Part shown: one piece after another, positions 34,694 through 42,948 of the stretch
Numbering within the stretch: position 1 is the stretch's first letter
Layout: each line of letters begins with the position of its first letter
Assembly (NCBI GenBank): GCA_021796835.1
Contig: JAKABO010000011.1
Location: 18,166-82,165 of the forward strand
Source of the DNA: Pseudomonadota bacterium
GTDB lineage: Bacteria > Pseudomonadota > Gammaproteobacteria > Burkholderiales > Ferrovaceae
Direction: 5' to 3'
Length of the DNA: 64,000 nt
Translations under genes and position numbers: made by a program
The notes under the pieces: model-generated
Seen by the model: only the letters and a program-made list of their open reading frames with translations
The model's database searches: none
What the model was told of the DNA's origin: nothing

Positions 34694-36525
34694 GCGATTT
34701 TTCCGGACCTGAAAAGTCCACCTGGGCCGATTTTTTTATTCGCTATCTGGGCTCGGGTCGTCTCGACCAGGATCATTTGCGCCCGCTCAAGGGGGTTCCC
34801 TTCGGGTCGGTGCGCCGTCGCCTTTACTTTTACGGGCGATCCTTCTGGGATGTCGAGGTGCGCCTGGCATCTACGGGTCATGCCTGGAGTGAACGGGAGG
34901 GACGACGTCCTCATTGGCAAGAGGGGGTTCTTTACCTGCCGGAAACCTTCGAGTCGCAGGGGGCGGTGCCCGGCGCCGAAGTCTATCGTGCTGCCCTGGC
35001 TCATGCCCTCTGTCATCTGAAATATGGCATTCCTCTGGTGCAGGGTGGCCTGGATGCCTGGACCCGACGCGTGGTGGAAACGGTGGAAGATGCCCGCGTC
35101 GAAGCGCTGGCCCTGCACACCTGGCCCGGGTTGTTGCGGCTGTGGCAGGGGTTGCACACCATTACCCCGGCCGCACGGAATTCGGCGGGCCACTATCTGG
35201 AACGTCTGGCGCGCGCCCTGCTGGATCCGACCTATGCAGACGAGGATGAGTGGATTCGACAAGGAAGGGCTCTGTTCGGTTCGATGCCCCTCGATCAGGA
35301 AGATTTTTCTGTACGGGTGGGTCGTGCGCTGGCGCAGTCCTTCCGGACCAAAAAAATTCCCGTCAAGGTCCAGAGCGGCCAGATTTTTCTGACGTATCGG
35401 GACGATAACCGCCAATGTTGGATCGCCCCTCTCAAGGGAGGAAAGGCCTCGGAATTCGCGCCAAAAAAAGTGGTCAGGAATCGCCGATTCAAACTTTTTG
35501 GGCTCAATTTCAGGGTGGTGGACGAGTCCGATAATCCATCGGCCAAACAGTTTTCCCTGCTCGCGGCACTTTTCAATTTCAAACTGGATATCGGTGTTTC
35601 CGTCGAGGACAAGGATACCGATGCCCTGGGCGTGTATCGTTACCCGGAATGGGACTATAAGGGGCAAATCGAACGCCCTTCCTGGGTTCGCATCCTGGAG
35701 AAGTTGCCCAAAAGCGGGGATGCCCAATGGGTGGATGAGATCATTGCCGAGCACAAGCCCCTGATCTCGCGCATGCGCTTCGTGCTGGACGCCCTCCAGC
35801 CCGCCGAAAACCAGCGTTTGCGCAAGTTGGAGGAAGGGGATGAGATGGACCTCAATGCAGCCATTCGGGCTTACTGTGACATACGAATGGGCATTCCTCC
35901 CGATACCCGCATCATGATGCGCACTCTTCGTCAGGAACGGGATATCGCCGTGCTGGTATTGCTCGACCTGTCCCGTTCCACCAATGAAAAGGTTCCTGGC
36001 CAGAGCCACAGCGTGCTGCACCTGACCCAACAGGCATGCGTGCTGCTGGCCGATGCCATCGGCAAGGTGGGCGATCCCTTTGCCATCCATGGATTCTGTT
36101 CGGACAGTCGGCACAATGTCAGTTATTACTGTTTCAAGAACTTCGACCAGCCCTACGACCAGTTGGCCAAAGCCCGCCTGGCAGGGATGCAGGGGCAATT
36201 ATCGACGCGTATGGGGGCCGCCATCCGGCATGCCACGACTCACCTGGAATGGCAGAAGAAGGGGCGCAAGTTGCTGATGCTGCTGACCGATGGGGAGCCC
36301 GCCGACGTGGATGTGCGAGATCGTAAATATTTGCGTTACGATACCCGCAAGGCAGTGGAAGATGCCGTTCGGGAAGGCGTGCAGGTTTATTGCCTGACTC
36401 TGGACCCCCGTGCAGACCAGTATGTCTCAACGATTTTCGGGGCGCGCAACTATCTGGTGGTGGACCATGTGGCCCGCCTTCCGGAGAAACTGCCGCTGCT
36501 CTATGCCGGGTTGACCCGATCTTAG
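34690..36525 (+). CDS. NorD/CbbO-like VWA-domain protein
   Basis: 611 residues from the ATG overlapping the CcoG-like stop. The N-terminal half has A-L-A-H-A-L-C-H-L-K-Y and V-E-D-A-R-V-E, shared by NorD and CbbO. The C-terminal von Willebrand A domain (from about residue 415) has the MIDAS motif D-L-S-R-S-T and T-D-G-E-P. These proteins work with a MoxR-type AAA+ ATPase (NorQ or CbbQ) to activate metalloenzymes or Rubisco; no such ATPase gene is next to it here. Which target it serves is open; coupling to CcoG suggests a copper or haem enzyme. Confidence 0.8.
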   Translation: MSDFSGPEKSTWADFFIRYLGSGRLDQDHLRPLKGVPFGSVRRRLYFYGRSFWDVEVRLASTGHAWSEREGRRPHWQEGVLYLPETFESQGAVPGAEVYRAALAHALCHLKYGIPLVQGGLDAWTRRVVETVEDARVEALALHTWPGLLRLWQGLHTITPAARNSAGHYLERLARALLDPTYADEDEWIRQGRALFGSMPLDQEDFSVRVGRALAQSFRTKKIPVKVQSGQIFLTYRDDNRQCWIAPLKGGKASEFAPKKVVRNRRFKLFGLNFRVVDESDNPSAKQFSLLAALFNFKLDIGVSVEDKDTDALGVYRYPEWDYKGQIERPSWVRILEKLPKSGDAQWVDEIIAEHKPLISRMRFVLDALQPAENQRLRKLEEGDEMDLNAAIRAYCDIRMGIPPDTRIMMRTLRQERDIAVLVLLDLSRSTNEKVPGQSHSVLHLTQQACVLLADAIGKVGDPFAIHGFCSDSRHNVSYYCFKNFDQPYDQLAKARLAGMQGQLSTRMGAAIRHATTHLEWQKKGRKLLMLLTDGEPADVDVRDRKYLRYDTRKAVEDAVREGVQVYCLTLDPRADQYVSTIFGARNYLVVDHVARLPEKLPLLYAGLTRS

Positions 36526-36626
36526 CAACTTGTCGGGTATGACCGTATACATTGGAAGATCGTACCTGGGACGCATATAACGCCAATCAGGTTTCATTTT
36601 TCCTTTGCGTTTTACGGAGATTGAGG

Positions 36627-37622
36627 ATGAGAACGTACATTTCCGCCAAAGATTACCGGTCTCTCCTGACCCTAATTGGTCAACTTTATACCCTTCCAGA
36701 CCAGGAGACGATCATCCGTGCCGTGATCGAAGAACTCGGGAAACTGGTGCCCTTCTCAAGTGCAATCTTTATTGCGATGGAGGCGTCCGGTCTGTTCAGT
36801 CCAGATGGTCATTTCTCTGTGGCCATCCCCCCGAAAGCATTGTCGGCATTCACAAACTACTATGCGACCGTTCATCCTTTCACTCTGACCGGATGGATCC
36901 GGCACACAAACGAGACGGCCCGGATTACCGATTTTGTTCCCGCATACCGCCTACAGGATACTGAATATGGGGGAGATTTTCTCCCGTTGACCCCCTGTTT
37001 TTACGAACTCGGCGTGATCATGGGAGCCCAGGGCGATCGCGTGGGGGCCCTCTGTCTTCACCGCCAGAAAATAGATAGGGATTTTTCCGACCGGGAAGTT
37101 CAGATCATCAACTACCTGGCACCGCACATGGCACGCGCGATCAATTGTCTCCAACTGCTTGAGCGACTCAATGCCGGAGGATTTTCTTCCGAAACCGGAA
37201 TTGTGAGAATGCAGGCGGACGGAGAGGTCACGATGAACGAGGCCGCTCGAAAAATTTCTCTCGAGAACCCCGGACCGTTTTACCCCAATCTTTTTAAAAA
37301 GTCGGATGCCTTGATTTCAGAACCATCCAAAAGCCGTTACCGGATCCGGACGACAAGCAGCAATCAGGGATCGGAGCATATCCTTCTTTTTGAGCCTCTG
37401 CCCTATACGGAAACATTGTTCCAGCGACTGTGCCGGTGGGATTTTACTGATCGTCAGGCAGAAATCGTTCTGAAAGTCATCAGGGGCGCATCAAATCGGG
37501 AAATTGCCATGGCCTTGTCGGTGTCGGAACAAACTATCAAGGAGCACCTGCGGAATATTTTCGAGAAAGTGAAGGTCCGCCGCCGAAGCGAACTGATCTC
37601 AATAATCCTTTCCGATTCATAA
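36627..37622 (+). CDS. LuxR-type transcription regulator
   Basis: 331 residues; ATG preceded by GGAG. The N-terminal two thirds look like a GAF-type sensor domain (F-S-S-A-I-F-I, G-A-L-C-L-H-R) with no autoinducer-synthase neighbour. The C terminus (about 265-325) is a LuxR/GerE helix-turn-helix with S-N-R-E-I-A-M-A-L and T-I-K-E-H-L-R-N-I. The base composition is lower in G+C than the flanking genes. It lies next to the lectin and PEP-CTERM genes and may control them. Confidence 0.8.
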   Translation: MRTYISAKDYRSLLTLIGQLYTLPDQETIIRAVIEELGKLVPFSSAIFIAMEASGLFSPDGHFSVAIPPKALSAFTNYYATVHPFTLTGWIRHTNETARITDFVPAYRLQDTEYGGDFLPLTPCFYELGVIMGAQGDRVGALCLHRQKIDRDFSDREVQIINYLAPHMARAINCLQLLERLNAGGFSSETGIVRMQADGEVTMNEAARKISLENPGPFYPNLFKKSDALISEPSKSRYRIRTTSSNQGSEHILLFEPLPYTETLFQRLCRWDFTDRQAEIVLKVIRGASNREIAMALSVSEQTIKEHLRNIFEKVKVRRRSELISIILSDS

Positions 37623-37868
37623 CTTGAAACGCTTTCTTTGCCCACGGATATCCCGGATGCTTTCTTGCTGTCCGGAAAAATGATCTCATTCTAATAAAAC
37701 TTCCCCCCAAGACCCACCTTTCGTCTAATTGTTATCTATCATGTCAAAGACATAGAATTCCTGACATGCGAAAGAAAAACCCGGCGAACTCATACCTTGA
37801 GAAGTTGCACCAGGATTTTGAAATTACTTGGTTTTTTGAACCCGGCTTAGTTGAAAAGGAGAATTGCC
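37623..37868 (+). other. Regulatory-looking gap before the lectin gene
   Basis: 246 nt, A+T richer than average, without an open frame of interest. It contains CATGTC (37740-37745) and GACATG in inverted orientation about 25 nt apart, a possible regulator site. AAGGAG before the next gene is clear. Nothing else recognised. Confidence 0.3.
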
Positions 37869-39083
37869 ATGACCAGTTATTTCTTTCTCATGAATAAGCT
37901 CAGCGGGGACACAATCAGCATTGCGGGTATGTCCTCGGCAGCCGGCGCGACTTTGCTTTCCTGGCCACAAAAGCAGACCGGGAACAATGACCAACTCTGG
38001 GGGTATGTCCCGGATCCTGCAGGTTCTGGATACTTCTTCATCGAAACTTTGCTTGATGGGAACGCGATCAGCATTGCTGGAATGTCTACAGCGCCTGGGG
38101 CAGATCTGGTTTCCTGGCCACAGAAGCAGAGCGGGTATGACGATCAACTCTGGCAATTTGTTCCAGATCCCTTGGGTTCGGGGTACTTTTTCATTAAGAC
38201 CAAACTGAACGGAAATGTTATCAGCATTGCGGGGATGTCCACAGCACCTGGGGCAGATCTGGTTTCCTGGCCACAGAAGCAGAGCGGGTATGACGACCAA
38301 CTCTGGAAAATAGTTTCGGGTGCCCCCGTCTCCGTGGCTCCGCAGGCCCCAGTCATTGACTCCATAAATCCCTCGGAGGCAAGTCCGGGAAATCTCATTG
38401 TTCTTAACGGGAAAAATTTCGGTGCCCAACAGGGGACCGGTTATGTGCTTTTTGCCGACAACGGAGTGAACTGGGGACAACCAGGGGATGTGGCCCCGTT
38501 TAGTATCCAAAATTGGAGCGACATGCAGATCGGTTTCCTCGTTCCGGTTAAAGGACAATCGAGTTATCAGGTAACACCCGGTACAACCGCTTCCGTGAGC
38601 GTAACAAATAGCAATGGCCTTACATCCAACACAGTAGAGTTGGCGCTCTGCTCTGCAGTCAGATGGCCTTTGAACATAGATAGCGGTCAAACCCAGATAG
38701 GAAAAACCGGCAATGGTTTTATGGACACTACGGTCACAATCGACCAAGCCGGAAACTTGACCGCGAACACAAAAGTTTGGGATACGAGTGGTTGGGGGCC
38801 GTTTACAGGCTTCCACGGGGCTACGGTGGTCTGTCTGTACGACACTTTCGGCAATTTGCTCGACACATTTCCGGCCGGGCCCTTCGGTGTCGAGGGGGGG
38901 CAGACCAACGAGAACCCTTGGTCTGCCACCGTTCCTGCCGAGAAGTTGTGTGAACTTTATTCTGTGGCTGTTGTAAATTTCTACGATCCACAATATACCG
39001 TCCCGGGTGAAATCTTGAATTGGGCTATAGCGAACGCGCCGGCAATCGCTGCGGCTGCAAAGGCAGTCGCCGCCGCTCTCTGA
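37869..39083 (+). CDS. Protein with three tandem ricin-type lectin repeats and an IPT/TIG domain
   Basis: 404 residues from the ATG preceded by AAGGAG. Residues 3-155 are three copies of a 51-residue unit with I-S-I-A-G-M-S, L-x-S-W-P-Q-K-Q and D-D-Q-L-W; the Q-x-W-type ending and threefold layout fit a beta-trefoil (RICIN) carbohydrate-binding domain. Residues about 165-265 look like an IPT/TIG Ig-like fold (I-N-P-S-E-A-S-P-G-N). The last 140 residues are unassigned and end Ala-rich. No signal peptide is seen, so export would need another route. Neighbours are the LuxR regulator and a PEP-CTERM protein. Confidence 0.75.
   Translation: MTSYFFLMNKLSGDTISIAGMSSAAGATLLSWPQKQTGNNDQLWGYVPDPAGSGYFFIETLLDGNAISIAGMSTAPGADLVSWPQKQSGYDDQLWQFVPDPLGSGYFFIKTKLNGNVISIAGMSTAPGADLVSWPQKQSGYDDQLWKIVSGAPVSVAPQAPVIDSINPSEASPGNLIVLNGKNFGAQQGTGYVLFADNGVNWGQPGDVAPFSIQNWSDMQIGFLVPVKGQSSYQVTPGTTASVSVTNSNGLTSNTVELALCSAVRWPLNIDSGQTQIGKTGNGFMDTTVTIDQAGNLTANTKVWDTSGWGPFTGFHGATVVCLYDTFGNLLDTFPAGPFGVEGGQTNENPWSATVPAEKLCELYSVAVVNFYDPQYTVPGEILNWAIANAPAIAAAAKAVAAAL
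37875..38330 (+). repeat. Three direct repeats of 153 bp inside the lectin gene
   Basis: The marker ATCAGCATTGC occurs at 37914, 38067 and 38220, exactly 153 bp apart. Copies 2 and 3 are almost identical over a 70-bp stretch that differs in only a few bases, mostly synonymous, while copy 1 has diverged. This points to a recent duplication or gene conversion. Confidence 0.85.
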
Positions 39084-39142
39084 GTTGTGGGATAGCCGGG
39101 AACCAAGTCCGACCCCCGGCACATGGGTGGAAAGGAGACGAA

Positions 39143-39325
39143 ATGAAGTACATCAGATATTCCTTCGTTGCTCCGTGGCGCAACACGCAACCACTGACCG
39201 CCGGATTGATAGCGCAATGGCTGCGCATGGAATTTACCGGACTTGCGTTTCGGGACGGTTTCAACCGGAAGTCATCGATATTCACCTTCCCAGAACAGCG
39301 CGGCGACCCCAGATTACGGGTGTAG
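39143..39325 (+). CDS. Possible small hypothetical protein
   Basis: 60 codons from an ATG with a good GGAAAGGAG site. The product is basic and has no recognised domain. Could be a real small gene or part of a decayed region between the lectin and PEP-CTERM genes; evidence is the ribosome site only. Confidence 0.3.
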   Translation: MKYIRYSFVAPWRNTQPLTAGLIAQWLRMEFTGLAFRDGFNRKSSIFTFPEQRGDPRLRV

Positions 39326-39452
39326 CACCGCTACCAGCATCAACAGCATGGGTTTGTATCGTTTCAGTCTCGATTGTGCCACTGCTCCGGTGACGCAAGG
39401 ATGAGGGCCGAATCTCTAAAGTTGAGTCAAGGTCATTACGAAAGGAAAAATC

Positions 39453-40190
39453 ATGAGTAAGAAAAAACAATGGGATGAAATATGGGCCAACGGTCGTCGC
39501 TTTTTATGCCTGGCTCTTGTTTATGCGAATCCTCTTTATGCCAATCCGCTTACCTTTGGGCCGGGGACGGGATCCTTTTCCGTAACGAGTTACGCTAATT
39601 TAGCCACCGGCTACAACGGGTTGGAATGGGGCGGGTATGTGTACGGAAATGATTCTCTTGGGCAAAGTTATTACATTTTTGACGAACCAGGAAACGGCCC
39701 CAGCAACGGAGCCTATCTGGCTTATGATCATAATGCCAACGATTGGACTCTTTCGTCAATGACCACGGCTTATGGGGCCCGTTATTCCTGGTGGGACAGT
39801 TCTATTTTATTTGCCGACTCCAGCCTGTCCGCTCTTGGTATAAGGCAAGGTACCAACTCTACGGAAACCCTCAGCCAGGCTTCAAACGGGGCGATCTCTT
39901 TAGCCATCGAGGTCGCTATGGGTTGCATGACGCGGTATCCCTACTACTGTACGGGGGGAGGGACGGAAAACTTGGTCTTGAACCTTCAGGACGATCCGGT
40001 CATGCTCTCTTCGCTTGCTAATGGGCAGTCGGTGGCTCTCTCTGTGACCGGAGGATGCGTGACAAGTGGCACCAGTTGTGATGGGACATCACCTGTTTCA
40101 AGCATCCCCGAACCCCCCACGCTCGTTCTCTTCGGGCCCAGCCTTTTCCTGATAAGCTATATCTACCGGAGAAAGAAAGCCGCCGCCTGA
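39453..40190 (+). CDS. PEP-CTERM sorted surface protein
   Basis: 245 residues with GAAAGGA upstream of the ATG. A hydrophobic N-terminal segment (about residues 16-31) could be the signal peptide. The last 28 residues have the full PEP-CTERM signal: P-E-P-P-T-L-V-L-F-G, a helix, then Y-I-Y-R-R-K-K. Such proteins are processed by exosortase and are linked to exopolysaccharide. The body is rich in Gly, Ser, Asn and Tyr, with two Cys pairs near 150-165 and 210-217. No exosortase gene is in this window. Confidence 0.8.
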   Translation: MSKKKQWDEIWANGRRFLCLALVYANPLYANPLTFGPGTGSFSVTSYANLATGYNGLEWGGYVYGNDSLGQSYYIFDEPGNGPSNGAYLAYDHNANDWTLSSMTTAYGARYSWWDSSILFADSSLSALGIRQGTNSTETLSQASNGAISLAIEVAMGCMTRYPYYCTGGGTENLVLNLQDDPVMLSSLANGQSVALSVTGGCVTSGTSCDGTSPVSSIPEPPTLVLFGPSLFLISYIYRRKKAAA

Positions 40191-40390
40191 CCATTTTTTC
40201 CTTACCACCTTCCTCAATTACCTTCTTCCATGGCCCATGTTCTTCAGGGGCCTATGATATTCCTGATGAATATTTTTGTTTCCGGTAACGGTATTTCTTT
40301 CATTCCGTACGCGCGTTCAAGTTCGGTGACCGAGACATTCGCTCGCTCAATAGCCAATCAAGTTCCAGACGGAGTGAAGCACACACTGGA
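40191..40390 (+). other. Gap without recognised gene
   Basis: 200 nt between the convergent PEP-CTERM and HlyD genes. A short open frame on the plus strand runs through it but has no ribosome site and no known similarity. It may contain the decayed end of an older gene. Confidence 0.3.
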
Positions 40391-41542
40391 TTACAGATTC
40401 CCCCGGATGATTTTATCGGCGGCTTTCTGGGCATGTTCCACTTCTTTTCCATAAAGCGTGGTGGCATAACTGGGGTCCGTGAGGACGACCTCGGTGGTCA
40501 GCGGTTGAAATTCGTCATGGCGACTCGTGTCGATTTTGACCTTGACGGACATCCCGGGTCGTAAGGGATGTCCGGTCAGTTCGGACCTGGACAGACTGAT
40601 TCGGACAGGAATCCGTTCGACGATATGGATGTAGTTGCCCGTTGCATTATTGGGGGGAAAAAGGCTGAACGTGCTGCCTCCCGAAGGGTCCAGGCCGAGG
40701 ACTTTTCCGTGGTAGGTATGCTCCTTGCCGTAGGTATGGGAGACGATCTCGACGGTTTCTCCGGTTCGCACATCGGCGAGCCTGGTTTCCTTGATGTTGG
40801 CGGTGATCCACAGGTCATCCAGCGGAACGATCGCCATGAGTTTCTGTCCGGTCCTGATCTGCTCCCCGGCCTGAACCTGCCGGTTGCTGATGTAACCCTC
40901 CACCGGTGAGTAAATATTGGCGCGTTGATTCTCGATGTGGGCCTCCATGAACTCGGCCTTGGCCTTGGCCACGAAAGGGTTATCCAGTCTCGAGGTGCCC
41001 GTCACCAGAGCCTGAGCCTTGAGTAATTGGGCCGCCGCCTTGTCGAGAGTCCGGTTCAATTCATCCAGTTCGTCCTGAGTATCCGAAACCAGTTGGGCGG
41101 ATACGGCCCCGGAGGGCTCGGCGCTGCGGTAGCGGGCGAGATCATGGGTCAAGCGCTCCTGTTTGGCTTGCAAGGCAGCGATTTCGGCCCGTTCCATTTC
41201 GACCTGGTGAAACAGGCCGCTGGTGGAACGGACGGCCTGTGCCAAAGACGATTCAGCCTTCAGTAGACGGAGTTGAGACAGATTGTGTTCTTCCTTGATC
41301 AGTAACTGTCCCCGGTGAACCGGCAGGGTATCCTCCACCAGGACATCGGAAACGATGCCGGTGGTCAGGGCCTGCACCGGAATGATGTTGCCGGTGACAT
41401 AGGCATCATCGCTTTCCACCACGGGGCGCAAAAACAGGTACCAGTAAGACAGCAGGGAGAACAGGGCGATGCCGCTGAGTATTCCTACGCCGCGCAGTCG
41501 ATGATGGCGGATTCGGGCGTGTTTGACCGGACCCGTTTTCAT
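40391..41542 (-). CDS. HlyD/EmrA-type membrane fusion protein
   Basis: 383 residues from the ATG overlapping the outer-membrane-factor stop. One N-terminal helix, then E-S-D-D-A-Y-V-T-G-N at the start of the periplasmic part, a long coiled-coil hairpin (about 85-190), and a barrel region with I-Y-S-P-V-E-G-Y-I-S and A-G-E-Q-I. It is the periplasmic adaptor linking the DHA2 transporter and the outer-membrane channel encoded just upstream. Confidence 0.9.
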   Translation of the reverse strand: MKTGPVKHARIRHHRLRGVGILSGIALFSLLSYWYLFLRPVVESDDAYVTGNIIPVQALTTGIVSDVLVEDTLPVHRGQLLIKEEHNLSQLRLLKAESSLAQAVRSTSGLFHQVEMERAEIAALQAKQERLTHDLARYRSAEPSGAVSAQLVSDTQDELDELNRTLDKAAAQLLKAQALVTGTSRLDNPFVAKAKAEFMEAHIENQRANIYSPVEGYISNRQVQAGEQIRTGQKLMAIVPLDDLWITANIKETRLADVRTGETVEIVSHTYGKEHTYHGKVLGLDPSGGSTFSLFPPNNATGNYIHIVERIPVRISLSRSELTGHPLRPGMSVKVKIDTSRHDEFQPLTTEVVLTDPSYATTLYGKEVEHAQKAADKIIRGNL

Positions 41543-42948
41543 GACGCCCACCCTCCGAATCCTCCCCCAAGGGCCGTGGCTGTGTCCGTGATACTGTTCA
41601 GCCAATCCAGACTCTCTTCGGTTTTTTTCATTTGTTCACTCTCCAAACGGATCAAGGCATCGAGATAGGGTAATTTCCCTGAAATTCCTGAGCCGAATTT
41701 TTCCTGGTCGATCTCCGTTTCTGCGGTGCTGGCAGTGACCGCAGCAGAAATTTCTTCAAGACGTTCACGGCGATGCTTCATGGTCGACAGACCATCGGCA
41801 ATTTCGCGTACGGCCACGAGCAAGGCATGGTTGTAGGCATCGATGGCACTGTTTCGGGCCGCTTCCGTCGCGTGCAATTGTCCCTCCAGAGCCCCTCCCT
41901 CAAAGATGGGCAAGTCAAAGGCCGGACCGTAGGCATAGGTTCCTCCGGCCGGGGTCACCAGATCGGAAATGCCGATACTGTTGAACCCCATCAGACCAAC
42001 CAGATTGATATTGGGGTAAAAGGCGGCCCGTGCTGCTTTTTCCAGATGTTGGTTGCGTCTGATGTTCCATAGGGCGGCCTGCACATCCGGGCGCTGGGAA
42101 ACGAGGTTCAGATCCACCCGGGCTGGAAGAGGGAATTGGTCCGGCCTCGACGGGACGGTTGGCGTCAGGGTGTCTTCAGGGCTTTTTCCGATCAATTCAT
42201 AGAGTGCATAATTCAGGGAGGAAAGTTGACGCTGCAACTTTTCCAGTTCGTTCCGGGCTTCATGCCATTGGGTCTGACTGGTCAGCACGGGCGGTCTGGG
42301 TCCGATGCCCGTCTGAAAAGAGGTGTCGAGAAGTTTCATCCTTTCTTCGCTCAACTGGACGATGCGGGTTTGTCGTTCGACCAGTTCCTTGGCGCTGTGC
42401 AGGGCAAAATAGGTTTTGATGACGGCGGAACTCAGCATCAGGGCGCTTTCCCGGTACCTGGCCCGGGTGATTTCTTCCGAGGCTTCGGAAGCCTGGATCA
42501 GAGCGTCATCCCGGCCCCATAAATCCAGGTCGTAGTTGACCATGAGGGGAAACAGGGTCGCCAGATTGGCGGTGACCCCGCTGTACGGTTCGGTGGGACC
42601 GTTGCGCGAGATGCGCGTATGGATGATGGCCCCCCCGGAATTGACGTGGGGGTAAAGCAACGACTTGGATTTGAATACCAGGGCCTGGGCTTCCAGGAGG
42701 CGATTGCGCGCTTCGTCCAGGCCGGGATTATGCGCCAGCGCTTGCGCCACCAGCCGGTCGAGCGCAGGGTTGTGGAAGGATTCCCACCATTTGTCCGGAA
42801 GTGCGACATTTTCCTGGGGCTGCACGGCGGCATTGGCTTTCGTGAGCGCGGTGGGGACGGAGACCCCGCCCAGGACGGGGACGCTCGGGCTGACGGCGGG
42901 GACGCAACCCGCCAACGAACAGGCAAGTAGGAACGACAGACGTCTCAT
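41539..42948 (-). CDS. NodT/TolC-family outer-membrane efflux lipoprotein
   Basis: 469 residues from the ATG overlapping the transporter stop. Signal peptide with lipobox S-L-A-G-C. Two related outer-membrane-efflux repeats with D-K-W-W-E-S-F and Y-D-L-D-W-G-style segments and R-P-D-V-Q-A-A near residue 310, typical of NodT. Forms the trimeric exit channel of the pump. The open frame extends far upstream without a start that makes sense, inside the transporter gene on the same strand. Confidence 0.9.
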   Translation of the reverse strand: MRRLSFLLACSLAGCVPAVSPSVPVLGGVSVPTALTKANAAVQPQENVALPDKWWESFHNPALDRLVAQALAHNPGLDEARNRLLEAQALVFKSKSLLYPHVNSGGAIIHTRISRNGPTEPYSGVTANLATLFPLMVNYDLDLWGRDDALIQASEASEEITRARYRESALMLSSAVIKTYFALHSAKELVERQTRIVQLSEERMKLLDTSFQTGIGPRPPVLTSQTQWHEARNELEKLQRQLSSLNYALYELIGKSPEDTLTPTVPSRPDQFPLPARVDLNLVSQRPDVQAALWNIRRNQHLEKAARAAFYPNINLVGLMGFNSIGISDLVTPAGGTYAYGPAFDLPIFEGGALEGQLHATEAARNSAIDAYNHALLVAVREIADGLSTMKHRRERLEEISAAVTASTAETEIDQEKFGSGISGKLPYLDALIRLESEQMKKTEESLDWLNSITDTATALGGGFGGWAS

